A stretch of DNA of 64,000 bases, taken from Pseudorasbora parva. Its lineage: Eukaryota; Chordata; Actinopteri; Cypriniformes; Gobionidae. Made by a program: the position numbers and the translations under genes. The notes under the pieces are model-generated. The model worked only from the letters and a program-made list of their open reading frames with translations, searched no databases and was not told the DNA's origin. Positions 1 to 11,564 of the stretch are shown here, one piece after another (the stretch's first letter is position 1; every line of letters starts with the position of its first letter). Where the stretch lies: NCBI RefSeq assembly GCF_024679245.1, contig NC_090178.1:49138925-49202924 (forward strand), written 5' to 3'.

Positions 1-372
1 TTAAGTAAGTATGTTTCTGTGTGTGTTTTGGTTGCATCAAGACCAACACAGAGTTAACTAAACTGTTTCATACTTCAACAAATGGCTACAAACACTAACA
101 AACTTATGTAATCACACCCACGAACATCATTTATTTATTTTTGACGTTTGTGTTATTGGTGTATTCAGATACAGTAAAACATTAACCAGAATATGATAAG
201 ACAACTATAAGCAGTGATAGTGACACTACAAAAATACTAGAAATAAAATACTTCCCATTCACTAACGTCCATTAAAAGCCTTGCGTGCAGAGGTTCTGCT
301 TGACCTTCATCCCCGCTATCTGGGTCTGATTCGGGCTCAAATTGATTTGACAATATTGACGCTATTATTAAC

Positions 373-690
373 AACACAGATCTGACTTCGGCCCGTCATG
401 GGAAGGGGCAGGGCATTTTCAGACAACCTATTTTTGGCACTTCAGCCAATACAAATACAGGAAACTACATTTGGCCATCTGACCAATCTAAGACCATTGC
501 GTTTTTCAGAGGGATGGGCTTCATAGAAGCAGGAAGCAAACGAGCCGCTCAAAGGACAGACAGCGATGCGGAATAAAGGGAGAATAGAAGAAAAATACAG
601 CGTAAAAAAAAAAGTATTAAGACATGTTATACTACACCCCATAAACACAACCAAGCCTAGAAAAAAAAACAGAACCATCGCTTTAATGAG
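373..690 (+). repeat. Dispersed repeat, copy 1 of 2
   Basis: This stretch is closely similar to 22757-23095 in the same orientation: both start near AGATCTGACTTCGGCCCGT and run through the shared words GGGATGGGCTTCATAGAAGC and AACACAACCAAGCCTAG. The copies differ by small indels and substitutions, as expected for an old interspersed family. Short open frames in it are not conserved between the copies in a way that suggests a protein. Family name not recognised. Confidence 0.75.
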
Positions 691-830
691 TTCTGGTCTT
701 GGTCTTGGTCTTTGTCTCGAATCAGTCTCACCCTGCATTGGTCTTTGTCTTATCTTGATCTCAACGCCATAAAGTATTGGTCTTATCTTGGTCTCGGTTT
801 AGGTGGTCTTGACTACAACGCTAGTGTGGA
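690..830 (+). repeat. GGTCTTG-rich dispersed repeat
   Basis: Low-complexity sequence built from variants of GGTCTTG/GGTCTCG, ending in GGTGGTCTTGACTACAACG. The same ending occurs at 53285-53372 inside a decayed transposon, so this is a mobile or dispersed sequence rather than simple local slippage. 831-1035 shows nothing beyond AT-rich sequence. Confidence 0.6.
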
Positions 831-1035
831 CCAATATAATGCTTTTTTTCTTATTATGAGCATCAGTCGCACTGTGATTTTCCAGTTAATATTTTTAACA
901 GTTTAATAGATAAACGCCAAAATATACTGTTTTTTTTTTTTTTAATTATTAGTATGTCATGGTATGCATGCAGTGCGTTTAACGTCAATTTCAGCCAGGT
1001 TTTGTGTTCTCTGTACATTCAGCTGCTCACGTAAT

Positions 1036-1880
1036 TTGCTTTGGTTTGTTCTAACAATTACAAACTCGATTAAAAAAAAAGTTTGCACACTGTACAAATT
1101 GTGAATAAAAAAGGAATGCAATAATTTACAAATCTCATAAACGTATAATTTATTCACAATAGAATATAGATAGCATATGAAATGTTGAAAGGGATACATT
1201 TTGAAATGTCATGCCAAATATTGGCTCATTGTGGATTTCATGAAAAATTCCAAAAACATTCCAGAAAAGTTGGGATAGGTAGCAATAAGATGCCGTAAAT
1301 GTTGAAAGTACATATAAGGAACAGCTGGAGGACCAATTAGCAACATGATTGAGTATAAAAAGAGCCTCTCAGAGTGGCAGTGTCTCTCAGATGACAAGAT
1401 GGGCAGAGGATCACCAATTCCCCCAATGCTGCGGCGAACAATAGTGGAGCAATATCAGAAAGGAGTTTCTCAGAGAAAAATTGCAAAGAGTTTGAAGTTA
1501 TCATCATCTAGAACATTCTTTGTGTGTAAGGGTCAAGGCAGGAAAACCAAACCGGATGCCTGTGATCTTCAGGCCCTTAGACGGCACTGCATCACATACA
1601 GGAATGATACTGTAATGGAAATCACAACATGGGCTCAGGAATACTTCCAGAAAACATTATCTGAGAACACAATCCACCGTGCCATTCACCGCTGCTGGTT
1701 AAACCTCTATAGGTCAAAAAAGAAGCCATATCTAAACATGATCCAGAAGCGCAGGCGTTTTCTCTGGGCCAAGGCTCGTTTAAAATGGACTGTGGCAAAG
1801 TGGAAAACTGTTCTGTGGTCAGACCAATCAAAATTTGAAGTTCTTTTTGTAAAACTGGGACGCCATGTCATCCAAATTAT
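1036..1880 (+). pseudogene. Tc1/mariner-type transposase remnant, N-terminal half
   Basis: An open frame from 1345 to 1896 reads as the first half of an IS630/Tc1-superfamily transposase. It has a helix-turn-helix region (VSQRKIAKSLKLSSS), a short basic linker (GRKTKPDACDL), a second HTH-like segment, then WTVAKWKTVLWSDQSKF, which holds the first catalytic Asp of the DDE triad. The rest of the catalytic domain is absent, because at 1880 the sequence passes into an unrelated TTAA-type element. 1036-1344 looks like the element's 5' flank. The residue after the catalytic Asp is Gln where the family usually has Glu, and the linker is shortened. The copy is dead. A complementary C-terminal half of the same family lies at 48757-49410 on the minus strand. 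Confidence 0.8.
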
Positions 1881-2385
1881 TAAAGGGGTCATATAATGCC
1901 ATTTTTGTACAAGGCACTATTATTTAGTGTCTAAATTAAAACTTTGTAATATACTTTAATTAAAAATTCTATTTAGTATTCTAAGAAATCACTCATTTAA
2001 CCTGGTGAAAAACAGCTCCGTGTTCAGCAAGCCGTTTCTGTGCTTGTGCCTTTATGCTAATGAGCTTTGCTCACCCCGCCCCTCTGTTCTGTGGGGGCTT
2101 TGAGTGTGAAGCGTTGCTTAGACAACAGGAGAAAGTTTGACAAGGCGAGTCTCTCAGGACACATCTGTGCAAGTTCAGCCGTATCAATTCGATATATCAG
2201 ATAAATCAACATCAAAATGGCTGCTGTGTTCATTATTACACCCAAGAACAGAACACCACAATCACTCAGACGCCATTCTGCTTCAGCGGATCCACAATGG
2301 CGGACTATAATGAGCTCACTCAGGGCGGGTCTGAGCTAAAATGCTGCTATCAATCAACAGTCGTGGGCATTTGTGACGTCACACA

Positions 2386-4403
2386 TAGGGATGTTAACCA
2401 TAGGCGTCGCTAGGCCCTTTTTAGGGGGGCTTCAGCCCCCCAAACTTATGCCTCAGCCCCCCTAAAAAATATGTGATTAACCTTTAAAACATATAAAACT
2501 GGCGGCAGGCTTCGGCTTCGTCCCGTTTTTTAGTCTGTCTCTCCAATCCGCAGCGGCTCTGAGCAGAGCGCAGCGCACGTCAGAAGTCAGAAGCAGAGGT
2601 GTGTGTGTGTGTGTGTAAATCTGAGCGTCATTGGTCTGTCACCGCTCGTCAATGTCAAAATATTTGATAAAACCAATCAAATCAGAGTAGGCGGGCTTTA
2701 TGGTCACACAGAAACTGCTGAGGCTGAGCGCAAATTTTAGCAGAGCAACTCGACGTCAAGTAAGATAAATGCAGCTAAACTAAACATGTTTGACAGCTTC
2801 TGCTTTAAGTCAGAAATGTTAATCAAAAGAAAAAAATATTTAGGCAAATGAATAAACTTGTGTCTAATTTTTAGACATTTTTAACTGGAAATATGCCAAT
2901 GTGATTCATAATGTAGGCCTAATTAACGAACAGAAAATATTAACAAAGCCATTTTCATCAGATTAGGCGTAAGTTTAATAATTATGTGTATATATTGTAA
3001 ATTAATATAATTCTATTTGTAACATTCAGTAAATTTAAAAAAAAACATCAGCTTTTTCAGCCTGTATTGGGCATAAGATTAGTAGCCTAATGAATGTTCA
3101 TACTGTGATTTTAATAAACTTAAAACTTTGATAAACAGTAAATTAACGTGTCTAAGAAAATTATTCATGAAACATAAATATCAGTAGGCCTATGTTAATT
3201 TGTAAACCATATGTTCACTTTATTCACTGACGAAAACGGGAAAAAAAACCTGTCAAAGCTCAGCGTTATGAAGAGACAGGGCAAGATAAAAACAGAGAAA
3301 AAGAGAGATGTGGACATAAGAAAGACAAATAATTTATTGCCCAGTGACATGGTTTTCAAGCTATTGTTATCAAATTTTTTGGCCTTCAGAACATCATAAA
3401 ATGCTCATATGTAGATCATAGAAATCAAAATTTTCTCGGGGGACCATGTTAGAACCCCCTAACATTTGGGATCTTGGTTAAACCTGCCTACATTATTGGG
3501 TATGATAATTGCATGTATATGGCCATGCATTAAGGTATTAATATTTGCTTTATAAGTAATGATAAACAGCCAATATCTTCTGGGTATGCATTTTTGTAAG
3601 CTATTAGTTAATAGCGCAATTTGGACCCTAAACTAAATAGTGTTACCATTTTTTCTACAGACCTACCCTCACTGGGGGCTGAGCCCCCCTAAAATAAAAA
3701 TCCTAGAAACGCCCCTGATGTTAACCGATGACCATTTGACCGATGGTTGACCGTATCAACGTTAACCGATCAAAGTTGTCGGTTAAAAAAAAAAGTGATC
3801 TCTAAATTAGGCTATTATAGACAGTGGACTAAACGCTACTACAGTTAGCATCTCATTCCAAAATCTTTTTGTGTGAAGTGAACATATCCCTCACACTCAA
3901 TTTTTCATAACTCTCCTGTTTGTACTTAATAAACCAATAAAACCTTTGGCGCGAGGTCACAGCGTTTGGGTTTGCGCGCTCACAAGGTTTGCACAAAGTA
4001 AACACTCGAGGTTAGAGTCAGGGCAAACGACCGTATGAAGCGTCATTTCGCATAAGATGGGCTTACATTTGGAAATATATTACATCTACATTTCAGTGGG
4101 AACACATAAGGTGTTGATCGTCATCTTTCTTTATTATTGTTAGCACTACCTCGAACTAAAGCGGCGTCTCTTCGGAGCTGTCATTTTCTTAAATGAGCCG
4201 CGGCAATGTTTCAAATGAGCTTCTTACGCTAGACAAACGGCTTTATTTACAACGTGATCACCTCGTACCCAAACCAAACTAAGAAGCCATTGTCCTCCGA
4301 TTACAAACAAGCTCCTCGGCGGCGCGTTTGCGGGACTCATGTTTCACGCTGTGGGGGTTTTAAAAAAAGTGACGTGAGTGGAAGGGAGCCGGCGGCGCCG
4401 GGA

Positions 4404-4434
<31 letters not shown>

Positions 4435-4599
4435 CGGGCGGCAGAGAGATCATAGAGAGATGCGACAGAGTTGCGAAATTGCAGGCGCGGCTCGCGGCTG
4501 TTATTTCAAATAGCGCAGCATATTTTAAACTAATCGGTTTCAACCGGCTAATGAGGCTCGGTGGTCGGTCAAGAAAATGTTTAGTTTTCGCCATCCCTA
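2386..4599. mobile_element. hAT-type element, middle of nest
   Basis: The left end TAGGGATG (2386) is mirrored by CATCCCTA (ending 4599), and both sides carry the 8-bp direct repeat GTCACACA (2378-2385 and 4600-4607), the hAT hallmark. Internal sequence includes a GT/GA microsatellite near 4404-4434. No transposase frame is intact, so it is non-autonomous or decayed. It is itself split near its left end by the element at 2399-3717. Confidence 0.8.
2399..3717. mobile_element. hAT-type element, innermost of nest
   Basis: Ends CATAGGCGTCGCTAGG (2399-2414) and CCTAGAAACGCCCCTG (3702-3717) form a 16-bp imperfect terminal inverted repeat. The 8-bp direct repeat ATGTTAAC flanks it at 2391-2398 and 3718-3725. 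Subterminal C-rich and G-rich palindromes (GGGGGGCTTCAGCCCCCC near 2425) lie inside each end. A short frame at 3211-3399 containing MKRQGKI could be the start of a lost hAT transposase, but this is weak. Confidence 0.85.
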
Positions 4600-4770
4600 G
4601 TCACACATCAATCAGCTTGATTTCAGACCGGTGAAAACATATAAAGAGATTTAAAAAAAACACTTGATGGATTTTTATCATTATAGGATGGTTGTGTACA
4701 GTCACTACTAACACACATTGCTGTATACTCAACTTGTAAAAGAGCATGTACCATTAAATGACCCCTTTAG

Positions 4771-6229
4771 CACATGGTTAAAACAATAATTATGATATAA
4801 TCGAAGATGATACACACCTCATACCCGTATGTGTGAGATGCTTTGTGCATCATTCCAATATTGATGCTGGACTTTTTTGCCAAAACATTTAACTAATTGT
4901 GAAACTCTTGCCTTGGAATGCTAAGGATCATGCCTTCAGAAGACTTGCAATAGAAAGAAGAAAAACATCATAGGGATGTGTGTGTAAATGATGGCAGAAA
5001 TGATTTCCAGTAAGTCATGTGGAATTATCAGACACACAGAGCTCTCCGCGTTTGCCAGCCTTTGGTACTCTTGATGATTTTTCAGCCCTGAATAATTAGG
5101 CGTACAATATTCACAGCCGAGAAGAACAGGTGGGTGGTAACACCATCATTATGCGCATTCACTCTCGACTCTAGTCTTAACGGCAGAAGCAGAAGAGGTT
5201 AAATGAAGCTTTGCCCTGTTCATATGTGTCTCCACACATTTGAATGCTCTATTGATTTGTGAGTCGGGTCAGAGAGCGCTGCATTGGTATTAATGTATTC
5301 CAGCACTTCTTCATTGAGTTGTGTGCCCACCGTCCACAAGGATTTAACTGGGTCATAGCCAGACCCACATCGCCACATTTCACAGAGCTCTTCATTTAGA
5401 CTGAGTTTCAAAGCAGCGCTGGTTTCAAAGTTCACACTAGCTGGTGAAAAGCATGCGCAGTTTCCTGGATTCGCTCGCTCTCATTCGACACTCGTAACCA
5501 TTCAGGCAAAGGCCAGGCGCTTTTCAAATACATATAATTTTGTGGAAACGCGTGAATCCCTGGCTTCACAGAGCACGTCAATTATATACTGGAGGCCCAT
5601 ACACTGCACAGCCTTTCACCTTTAGAGGACAAGAAAATATTTGCAATGTGATGGCTAAAACAATTATTATTCAGACCACAGGGAAGCATGAATTATGATT
5701 TTTGCCTTGTATTGATTTCACGCCTGACAGACCGCCACCTTTAACCAGCGAGAAGCTTGCAGTTTTCGGGAGCAGATGATCTATCAAAGCAATAATAGAG
5801 TAATTCTCTGTTTTAATTGGACGGTGTTAGCCTGGCGTGTTAGTTTCGCCGCTCAAATGCCCTTTTTCATGTAATCTGTAATTGAAACATAGCATTTCCA
5901 GGTAAGAGACAGAGTCTCATTCAGCTTGCAAAGCTGCTTTAATCACAGTGAGCTTATCCACCCATTTTAAATGGTCCTTTTTTAATAGCAGGGTGTACAG
6001 AAATCACCTTTATTCACATGTGTGGAATGTATCATCCTTGTGGGATTTAAACAAAGCAACCTTGCAACACCTCAGCACATACCATTAACCAACATTACGC
6101 CTCAGAAACCCTTCAGCAACACGCTGGCCTCAAGGGTTATGCCCTTTGCAGATTTTTTAGCTAAGTAGATTTTAAATACAGCTCCAATAGGACTGCATAG
6201 GAAAAATAGGGTCAAAAATCTTTTGCAAC
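4771..6229. other. Non-coding stretch, no gene recognised
   Basis: No open frame with recognisable protein signature on either strand, no tandem repeat and no clear inverted repeat. It reads as ordinary unique or old fish intergenic DNA. The 71-codon minus-strand frame at 5220-5435 has no recognisable motif. Confidence 0.5.
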
Positions 6230-6487
6230 ACTTAAAGCTTGTTAATGCATTATAAAATTATTCATAATGCATTATATCTTTTCATAAATAATTGTAACCA
6301 AAGTTTAAATGCATTACAGATTCCTTGTCACATCTGAAATTGGTTTTGTCGTGTGTTTTAATGCATTTCTTTCTAAAGGCGTAACATAAGTATTATAATT
6401 ATTCATGATGCATATAAGGGGCATAATTAATGCATTAAAAATACTTCCGCAATGCATTATATATAAGGCTTTAAGTAAAGTGTTAGG
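6230..6487. repeat. MITE-like inverted repeat
   Basis: AACACTTAAAGC near the left edge pairs with GCTTTAAGTAAAGTGTTAG near the right edge (6471-6487), and TTAATGCATTAT / ATAATGCATT words recur in between. This is the structure of a small non-autonomous DNA element. No TSD was established. Confidence 0.5.
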
Positions 6488-7059
6488 AAAAAGGTGAAAA
6501 AAATAATGAATAATAAAAGTAAATAATAAAATTAAAAGTTTCTTCTGACTAGAGAAATCGTGAGAATTGTTATATTCCAGTCAACAATTTTCTGTCCAGG
6601 TTTCTATATCTACAGGTATCAGGGGTGGGGTTATCAAACGATATTAACTAGAACAAGTCAAAAGCACAAAGCATAACAGACGATCCCTGGGAACACTTGT
6701 TTAAACAGATGGAGCTTTTAGTGATATTTACAGTCATAATGCATTTGTAATACTTTATTTAAAAATGGCTATTGAGGTATTTTTGCAGGCAGTAAACGAG
6801 CCTGCATGGGAAGTAATAATGAATGAATAAATTAACACTTGTGCCTATAGCTTACAGACGTCGTCGAATCATTCATTCACAGCAGTTCCTTTAGAAATAT
6901 TGATTCTTTCAGGAACTAATGTTGCTCAGACACACGTAACCGTTCTGAAGGGGCAAAAACAGACAATATGTGTCTATTACTTATTAACTTTGTGTTTATT
7001 TAATTGTTCTATAATATCGTATTTGCAATATGCTTTTCAGGGGGAAATAAGCCTCTTGA

Positions 7060-8178
7060 GCCCCTTTCCCACTGCGATTCCGGCAAATACACGGATAATG
7101 CGACGCGGCATTTGTTCCCGGGCCGCTAGATTTGGTCCATTCACACTGCCAGCGAAATACCGTAATATGAGCGCTTTCACACACAACCCGTAACGGTCCC
7201 GGGTCGAGTTGACGCGTGACATCCTGATGTGACGTATAACGGCGAGCGATCTCCGCTTCAGCGCGGATAGTAAGGAGCTCCGTGGTCTCGACTTGTGTCC
7301 AGTTTGCGCTCATTTCTGCTTGTTTAATTTTAGTTTCTCTTGTCTACGAACACTCTCTGCGTTTAAAACACCGACGAGCTCTTCTGGCACTGCAGGGTTG
7401 CGTTATTGAAGAAACAAGCTCTAGGAGTCGCACGATAACTACGCACACATTGCGGCATTAGTTTCGGCTTTTGTTCACACAGCGCTCGTCCCGGGTCGAA
7501 CCCGCAATGTTACTAGGTCCCCGACCCGGGTTCAATTCGGTAATCAATGCCGGTGTAGAAGCCTAAATGCAATTAATACATTATTTTATTTTACATAGTT
7601 AAATAGTAATTTACCTTGTTCATTGTATGTGGAGGAAATTGAAAGGGATATTTACATTAGGTTGATGCAGTTAATATTTACAGTAATGCACGGAGTTAAT
7701 TGTGTAATTATCTAAAATGTGTGTGTATAACTTAGAGTGCATTTATAATACATTAGTGATATTTGAGGAATAGGACCGTTTTGGCGTTTTTTCCCTTTAA
7801 ACGCATGTACCTTTAAGACTCTTGCGAGAATGGTGAGAAGAAAGGAAAAAAAGTTTTGCGGTGATCGGAGTCAGGCAAGGAGAGAGTGGAGCCTCACAGT
7901 TTTTTGACCTTTTCTCTCTCTCGTTAATTAATCATTTTATTTTTTGTAATGTTCTTGTGATTATGGTTTTGTTGCTAATCGAGTAAAAAAGATACATTTT
8001 CACACAAGTGGTTCTGTGGATTTACTGATGTCGATTCGGACGAAGAGAGTGGACAAAGTGTCAAGCTAGGGCTTCATTCAGTGGAAACCTACAGCCGGGA
8101 CGTGGTTGCTTTCACACAGAAGGCGACCCGGCAATGCTCCGGGAATATTGCGGGTCCGACATGCAGTGTGAAAGGGGC
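7060..8178. mobile_element. Non-autonomous DNA element with GCCCCTTTC ends
   Basis: The left end GCCCCTTTCCCACTGC is matched in inverse by GTGTGAAAGGGGC at 8166-8178, and both subterminal regions are rich in CCGGG/CGGGTC words. The GC-rich ends contrast with AT-rich flanks. Several short frames cross it but none has a recognisable domain. TSD not resolved. Confidence 0.55.
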
Positions 8179-8556
8179 TTTGGTCAAACTCAGGAACGTG
8201 CTGGAACTCATTCTTGGGGCATTTTCCCATAATTTAATATTCTCTAAGAACCAATTTTTTAAAGCTTTTTCACATGCAACAAATCTGCATGGAAATCTCT
8301 AGCTGTGAAACTATTTTCCAGTTTTGCTAGTTTACTTATATTTGTACTGCTTGTTCCAATTGCTTAATTAAAGTGAGCTAAAGCAAGAAAATTGCTATAC
8401 ATTTTGTCCTAACTTAATTTGATTGTGTTCAACTTAAACGGATTAAGTAAACTTAAATTTGATTTATATTTGTGTTGTATTAACTGAAACTGGGCGGGGC
8501 TTGTTAGTTCCCAGCATGCTTTGCTTATGGCTTGAGAGAGTAAATGTTGTTATTTT

Positions 8557-8764
8557 ACACTCTAAAAAATTCTGAGGAAAAAACAACCCAATGTTGTGTC
8601 AAATATGGACTAACCCAGCAGTTGGGTTGTTTTAACCAAGCGATTGGGTTGTCTTAAGCAAATATTTAACCCAACCACAGGCTTAAAACAACCCAATCGC
8701 TGGGTTAAAATAACCCAATCGCTGGGTTAGTCCATAGTCCACAACCCAACATTTTTTAGAGTGT
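8557..8764. repeat. Hairpin MITE with AACCCA repeats
   Basis: ACACTCTAAAAAAT at 8557 is the inverse of ATTTTTTAGAGTGT ending at 8764. Between them, multiple copies of CAACCCAATCGCTGGGTT and its complement make most of the 208 bp self-complementary. Such elements are common in fish genomes and move in trans. Confidence 0.8.
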
Positions 8765-9610
8765 TTGTATTTTTTAAGGAAGATGATAAAGGGGGAGTCT
8801 TGATTGTGTTTAATAGAGTTTAATATGCAATTATGTCGGAATTATTAGAACAATTTAAATGACAGCATTTAGCATTTAAGTTGCAAATGTGTGTTATTGC
8901 CAACTAAAAGTGTGTCAACTAGCTAGTACAGTATTATAATTCAATTGTGTAGCATTGAGGTATTTGAAACTGAAGTGGATGAATAAATATATGAAATTAA
9001 ATTCCTGAATCATGTCAGAGAGCCATATAAAAATCACTTTGAGACTTAATTGAGTCACTTAAAATATATTAATTCCATGATGTTGAAGTTACGTGAGCAA
9101 ATTGTGTTTAACTTAATTGATTCATGTGGGACCGATGTGCACAATTAAATCATGTAAATCCAACACACTTTTTTGTTTTAGTGTTCAGTCAAACGACTAC
9201 AAGCAAAAGATCTGAAATATAATTCAGAATATATGAATGAACTGAAATACATAACACTGACAATAACGACCCAAAACACACTAGCTCTGGCATCATTTTT
9301 CAAAGGTAAAAAAGGCTCCCGGTACATTAAACAACAAAATTTAATTTAATTTGATGTACTTGTTGAAATTTTTAGAAAAAGGTGGGTAACACTTTAGTTT
9401 AGGGTCAAGTTTGTAATATTAACTCGTACAATGTTATTATCATGCATATTACTACTTGTCTGTTTATTAGCTCTTATAAGGCACTTATTAATGCCTTATT
9501 CTGATCATATTCTACATCCCTTAATCACCCATTACCTAAACTAAACCACTATCTTACTGACTATAATAAGCAGTAATTAGGAGTTTTGAGGTAAAAATCA
9601 TACACTGTTT
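8765..9610. other. AT-rich non-coding stretch, no gene recognised
   Basis: Contains TTAACTTAA-like words on both sides (8400-9180) that hint at an old MITE, and GTAACACTTTAGTTTAGGGTC near 9388, a terminus-like word seen again near 45630 in inverse. No gene is visible. Confidence 0.4.
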
Positions 9611-9614
9611 TTAA

Positions 9615-11101
9615 AGGGGGGGTGAAACACTCAGTTTCAGTCAGTGTCATGTCAATCTTGAGTACCTATAGAGTAGCATTGCATCCTGCATATCTCCGAA
9701 AAGTCTTTATTTTTTTTAATAATTATATAAGAAAGATGCGCTGTTCCGAGTCTTTCCGAAAAAAGCCGAGCGGGTGGGGGCGTATCGTGTGAGCGGAGCT
9801 AAATAATGACGAGTGCGCGCTGCTGCTATTGTGTTGAGTCGAGTGCGTCGTAAAGCTGTGTCATCCCTAACAGCGGGAAAAAACTTTATTCAAAATAAAA
9901 ATATGGCTTTTAATCAGATACAGCCATACATCTATGATCCGGAATCAGACCCAGAGGCTGCAGTTGAACAGGAGCAGCAGCAAAAATGACTAGAGCAGGA
10001 CGTCTCTATGTGGTACAAGTTATACACTAACTATATAATATGCTTAGCGACTTGTGTTATTTACATATTTATACTTGAATTATATCGTCGTATTTTTGTC
10101 TTTGAAGGTGTACATGTGGGAAGTGCAGTTGTGCACGTGTGTTTGTGTGTTTACGCGTGGTTTGTGTAGACAGTAAGCGGACTGGTTTTGCACGGCAGGT
10201 TAAGTTAGTGTTTACATAGAAAGACACAGAATAGTAGCGCATTTGAATGAAGAAGCGCGCTTATTTAGTTCAACATATTTCCCCACTCTTTGTGTATTGT
10301 TGTTTGGAGTGCTTTTACAATACACAAACATAAAGTTACACATATAGTGGCCAGCTAAACAAATGTACACGCACTACACATCGCATGCTCCATTGATCAA
10401 TTTCTATATATAGTAACTATACGTGATCATGTTTGGGCTACTTGATGAGCATAGGCAAAGACACAGACATTTGAAACAGTCTAACTCACCGCCTGCGGTT
10501 CTAACGTTGGGACCTTTATCGTTGGGACTGCTCCATCCTTCAGCATTAGGCGATTGGAAAATCCGGCGTCGAACTGGGCCTTGTTTATGAAACAGTCGGC
10601 ACCGAAATGCAGTGAACAGACATAAACCTTTGCGCAACTCAGTTGCTGATCCGGAAAAGCAAATTCCATCCACTGTTGCCTTACCGCGGGGTTTTTTTGG
10701 CAATCTGTACAGGACTGTCTTGGTCTGGCGACCAAAAATGCACTTTTTTGGTGACATTGTTAATTTCTTGAAGTCACATGACCTGTGCAGCGCATCCTAC
10801 GAGCCCCGCTTTGATGGGCGTAGCCTGTTACTTTCGCTCTCTCTCTCTCACGCTCTTCCGGTAGAATTGTCCGTACGGCCCATACAAGGAAATTCCGACC
10901 TTTTAACGTCAAGTGGACCCATGATCGAAAAAAACTTGCCGAAACTTATGACTAACCGGAAGTAGTATTTTTGACAAAGAAATACTCCCATCAAACGTCC
11001 ACCTTAACTTTTGAAACTTTGTCTATGTTTAGGATGGGATTCCAAGTCTCTTTAACAGTGTAAAAAGATCAGTATGCATGAAACAGCATTTCACCCCCCC
11101 T
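9615..11101 (-). mobile_element. Kolobok-like transposon, copy 1 (TTAA target duplication)
   Basis: The ends are AGGGGGGGTGAAAC (9615) and TTTCACCCCCCCT (ending 11101), with exact TTAA on both sides (9611-9614, 11102-11105). It codes a THAP domain on the minus strand (10490-10735). THAP DNA-binding domain plus TTAA duplication is typical of Kolobok transposons. Only one exon-like segment survives, and no DDE catalytic core is visible, so the copy looks non-autonomous. Related copies lie at 29633-30835 and from 63011 to the window end, both in the opposite orientation. Confidence 0.8.
10490..10735 (-). pseudogene. THAP-domain exon of Kolobok-like transposase
   Basis: Read on the minus strand, the frame begins with CTDCQKN, continues to a conserved Trp (QQWMEFAFP), then VCSLHFGADCF and LKDGAVPTI. 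These supply the C2CH zinc ligands (Cys-X2-Cys, then Cys-X2-His) and the C-terminal hydrophobic Pro motif of a THAP DNA-binding domain. The frame ends at a good splice donor (GTGAGT at 10484-10489 on the minus strand), so it is probably the first coding exon of a spliced transposase. Downstream exons with a catalytic domain are not present within the element. It could in principle be a captured host THAP exon, but its position between TTAA-flanked ends argues for the transposon. Confidence 0.7.
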
Positions 11102-11105
11102 TTAA

Positions 11106-11558
11106 ACTGACCCTCACCTGTCTCTAACTCTACCCGTATCCACCTCAATATCAGCAAAGGTGTTTTGCAATACATTTTGAACACAGAAAGTACATTGTAT
11201 TTATTTTTTGATGTAAGTATATAGTACTTAAGGCCACCTAATATAAAGTGGGGCCACAATTTCTAACAAACCTTAGTGTGGAGACGGGGGTGTGGTTTGG
11301 CGAGTTCTGCACAGACGGAGAGAGCAGGGAGATGAGCGGGGATAAGCAGCTCGAGTGCATGATGATGAACACCTGTGTCTCCTTCAGTGATTGGGATGGA
11401 GAGAACGGATTAAAGCCACGCTGGGACAGAGACCAGCTGAGGACTCGTGAGTGCTGTTCGGAGAGAGATCCAGGAAGATACAGTGATGGCGTTTACATGT
11501 TTATGAAATAGTGTGTGTGGCGCTAGTTTGTGTTGTTATTGAGGAAAATAAAACCCAC
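11106..11558. other. Short non-coding stretch between two elements
   Basis: An 87-codon plus-strand frame (11248-11511) crosses this stretch but has no recognised motif. No repeat structure is obvious. Confidence 0.35.
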
Positions 11559-11564
11559 GAGTCC

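Larger units (their letters stand above)
1884..4766. mobile_element. Non-autonomous TTAA-type DNA transposon (outer of a nest)
   Basis: The left end AGGGGTCATATAATG at 1884 is matched in inverse by CATTAAATGACCCCT ending at 4766. The flanks are TTAA (1880-1883) and TTAG (4767-4770), a one-base departure from a TTAA duplication, which is the signature of piggyBac and Kolobok elements. No transposase is visible in its own sequence. It is enlarged by hAT elements at 2386-4599 and 2399-3717. Superfamily is an inference. Confidence 0.6.

Noticed and set aside
7060..8178. Possible CpG-island promoter of a host gene
   Set aside because: GC-rich parts lie just inside inverse ends of a DNA element and no exon follows.
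10612..10965. 117-codon plus-strand frame opposite the THAP exon
   Set aside because: No motif; it is the shadow of the minus-strand THAP frame.
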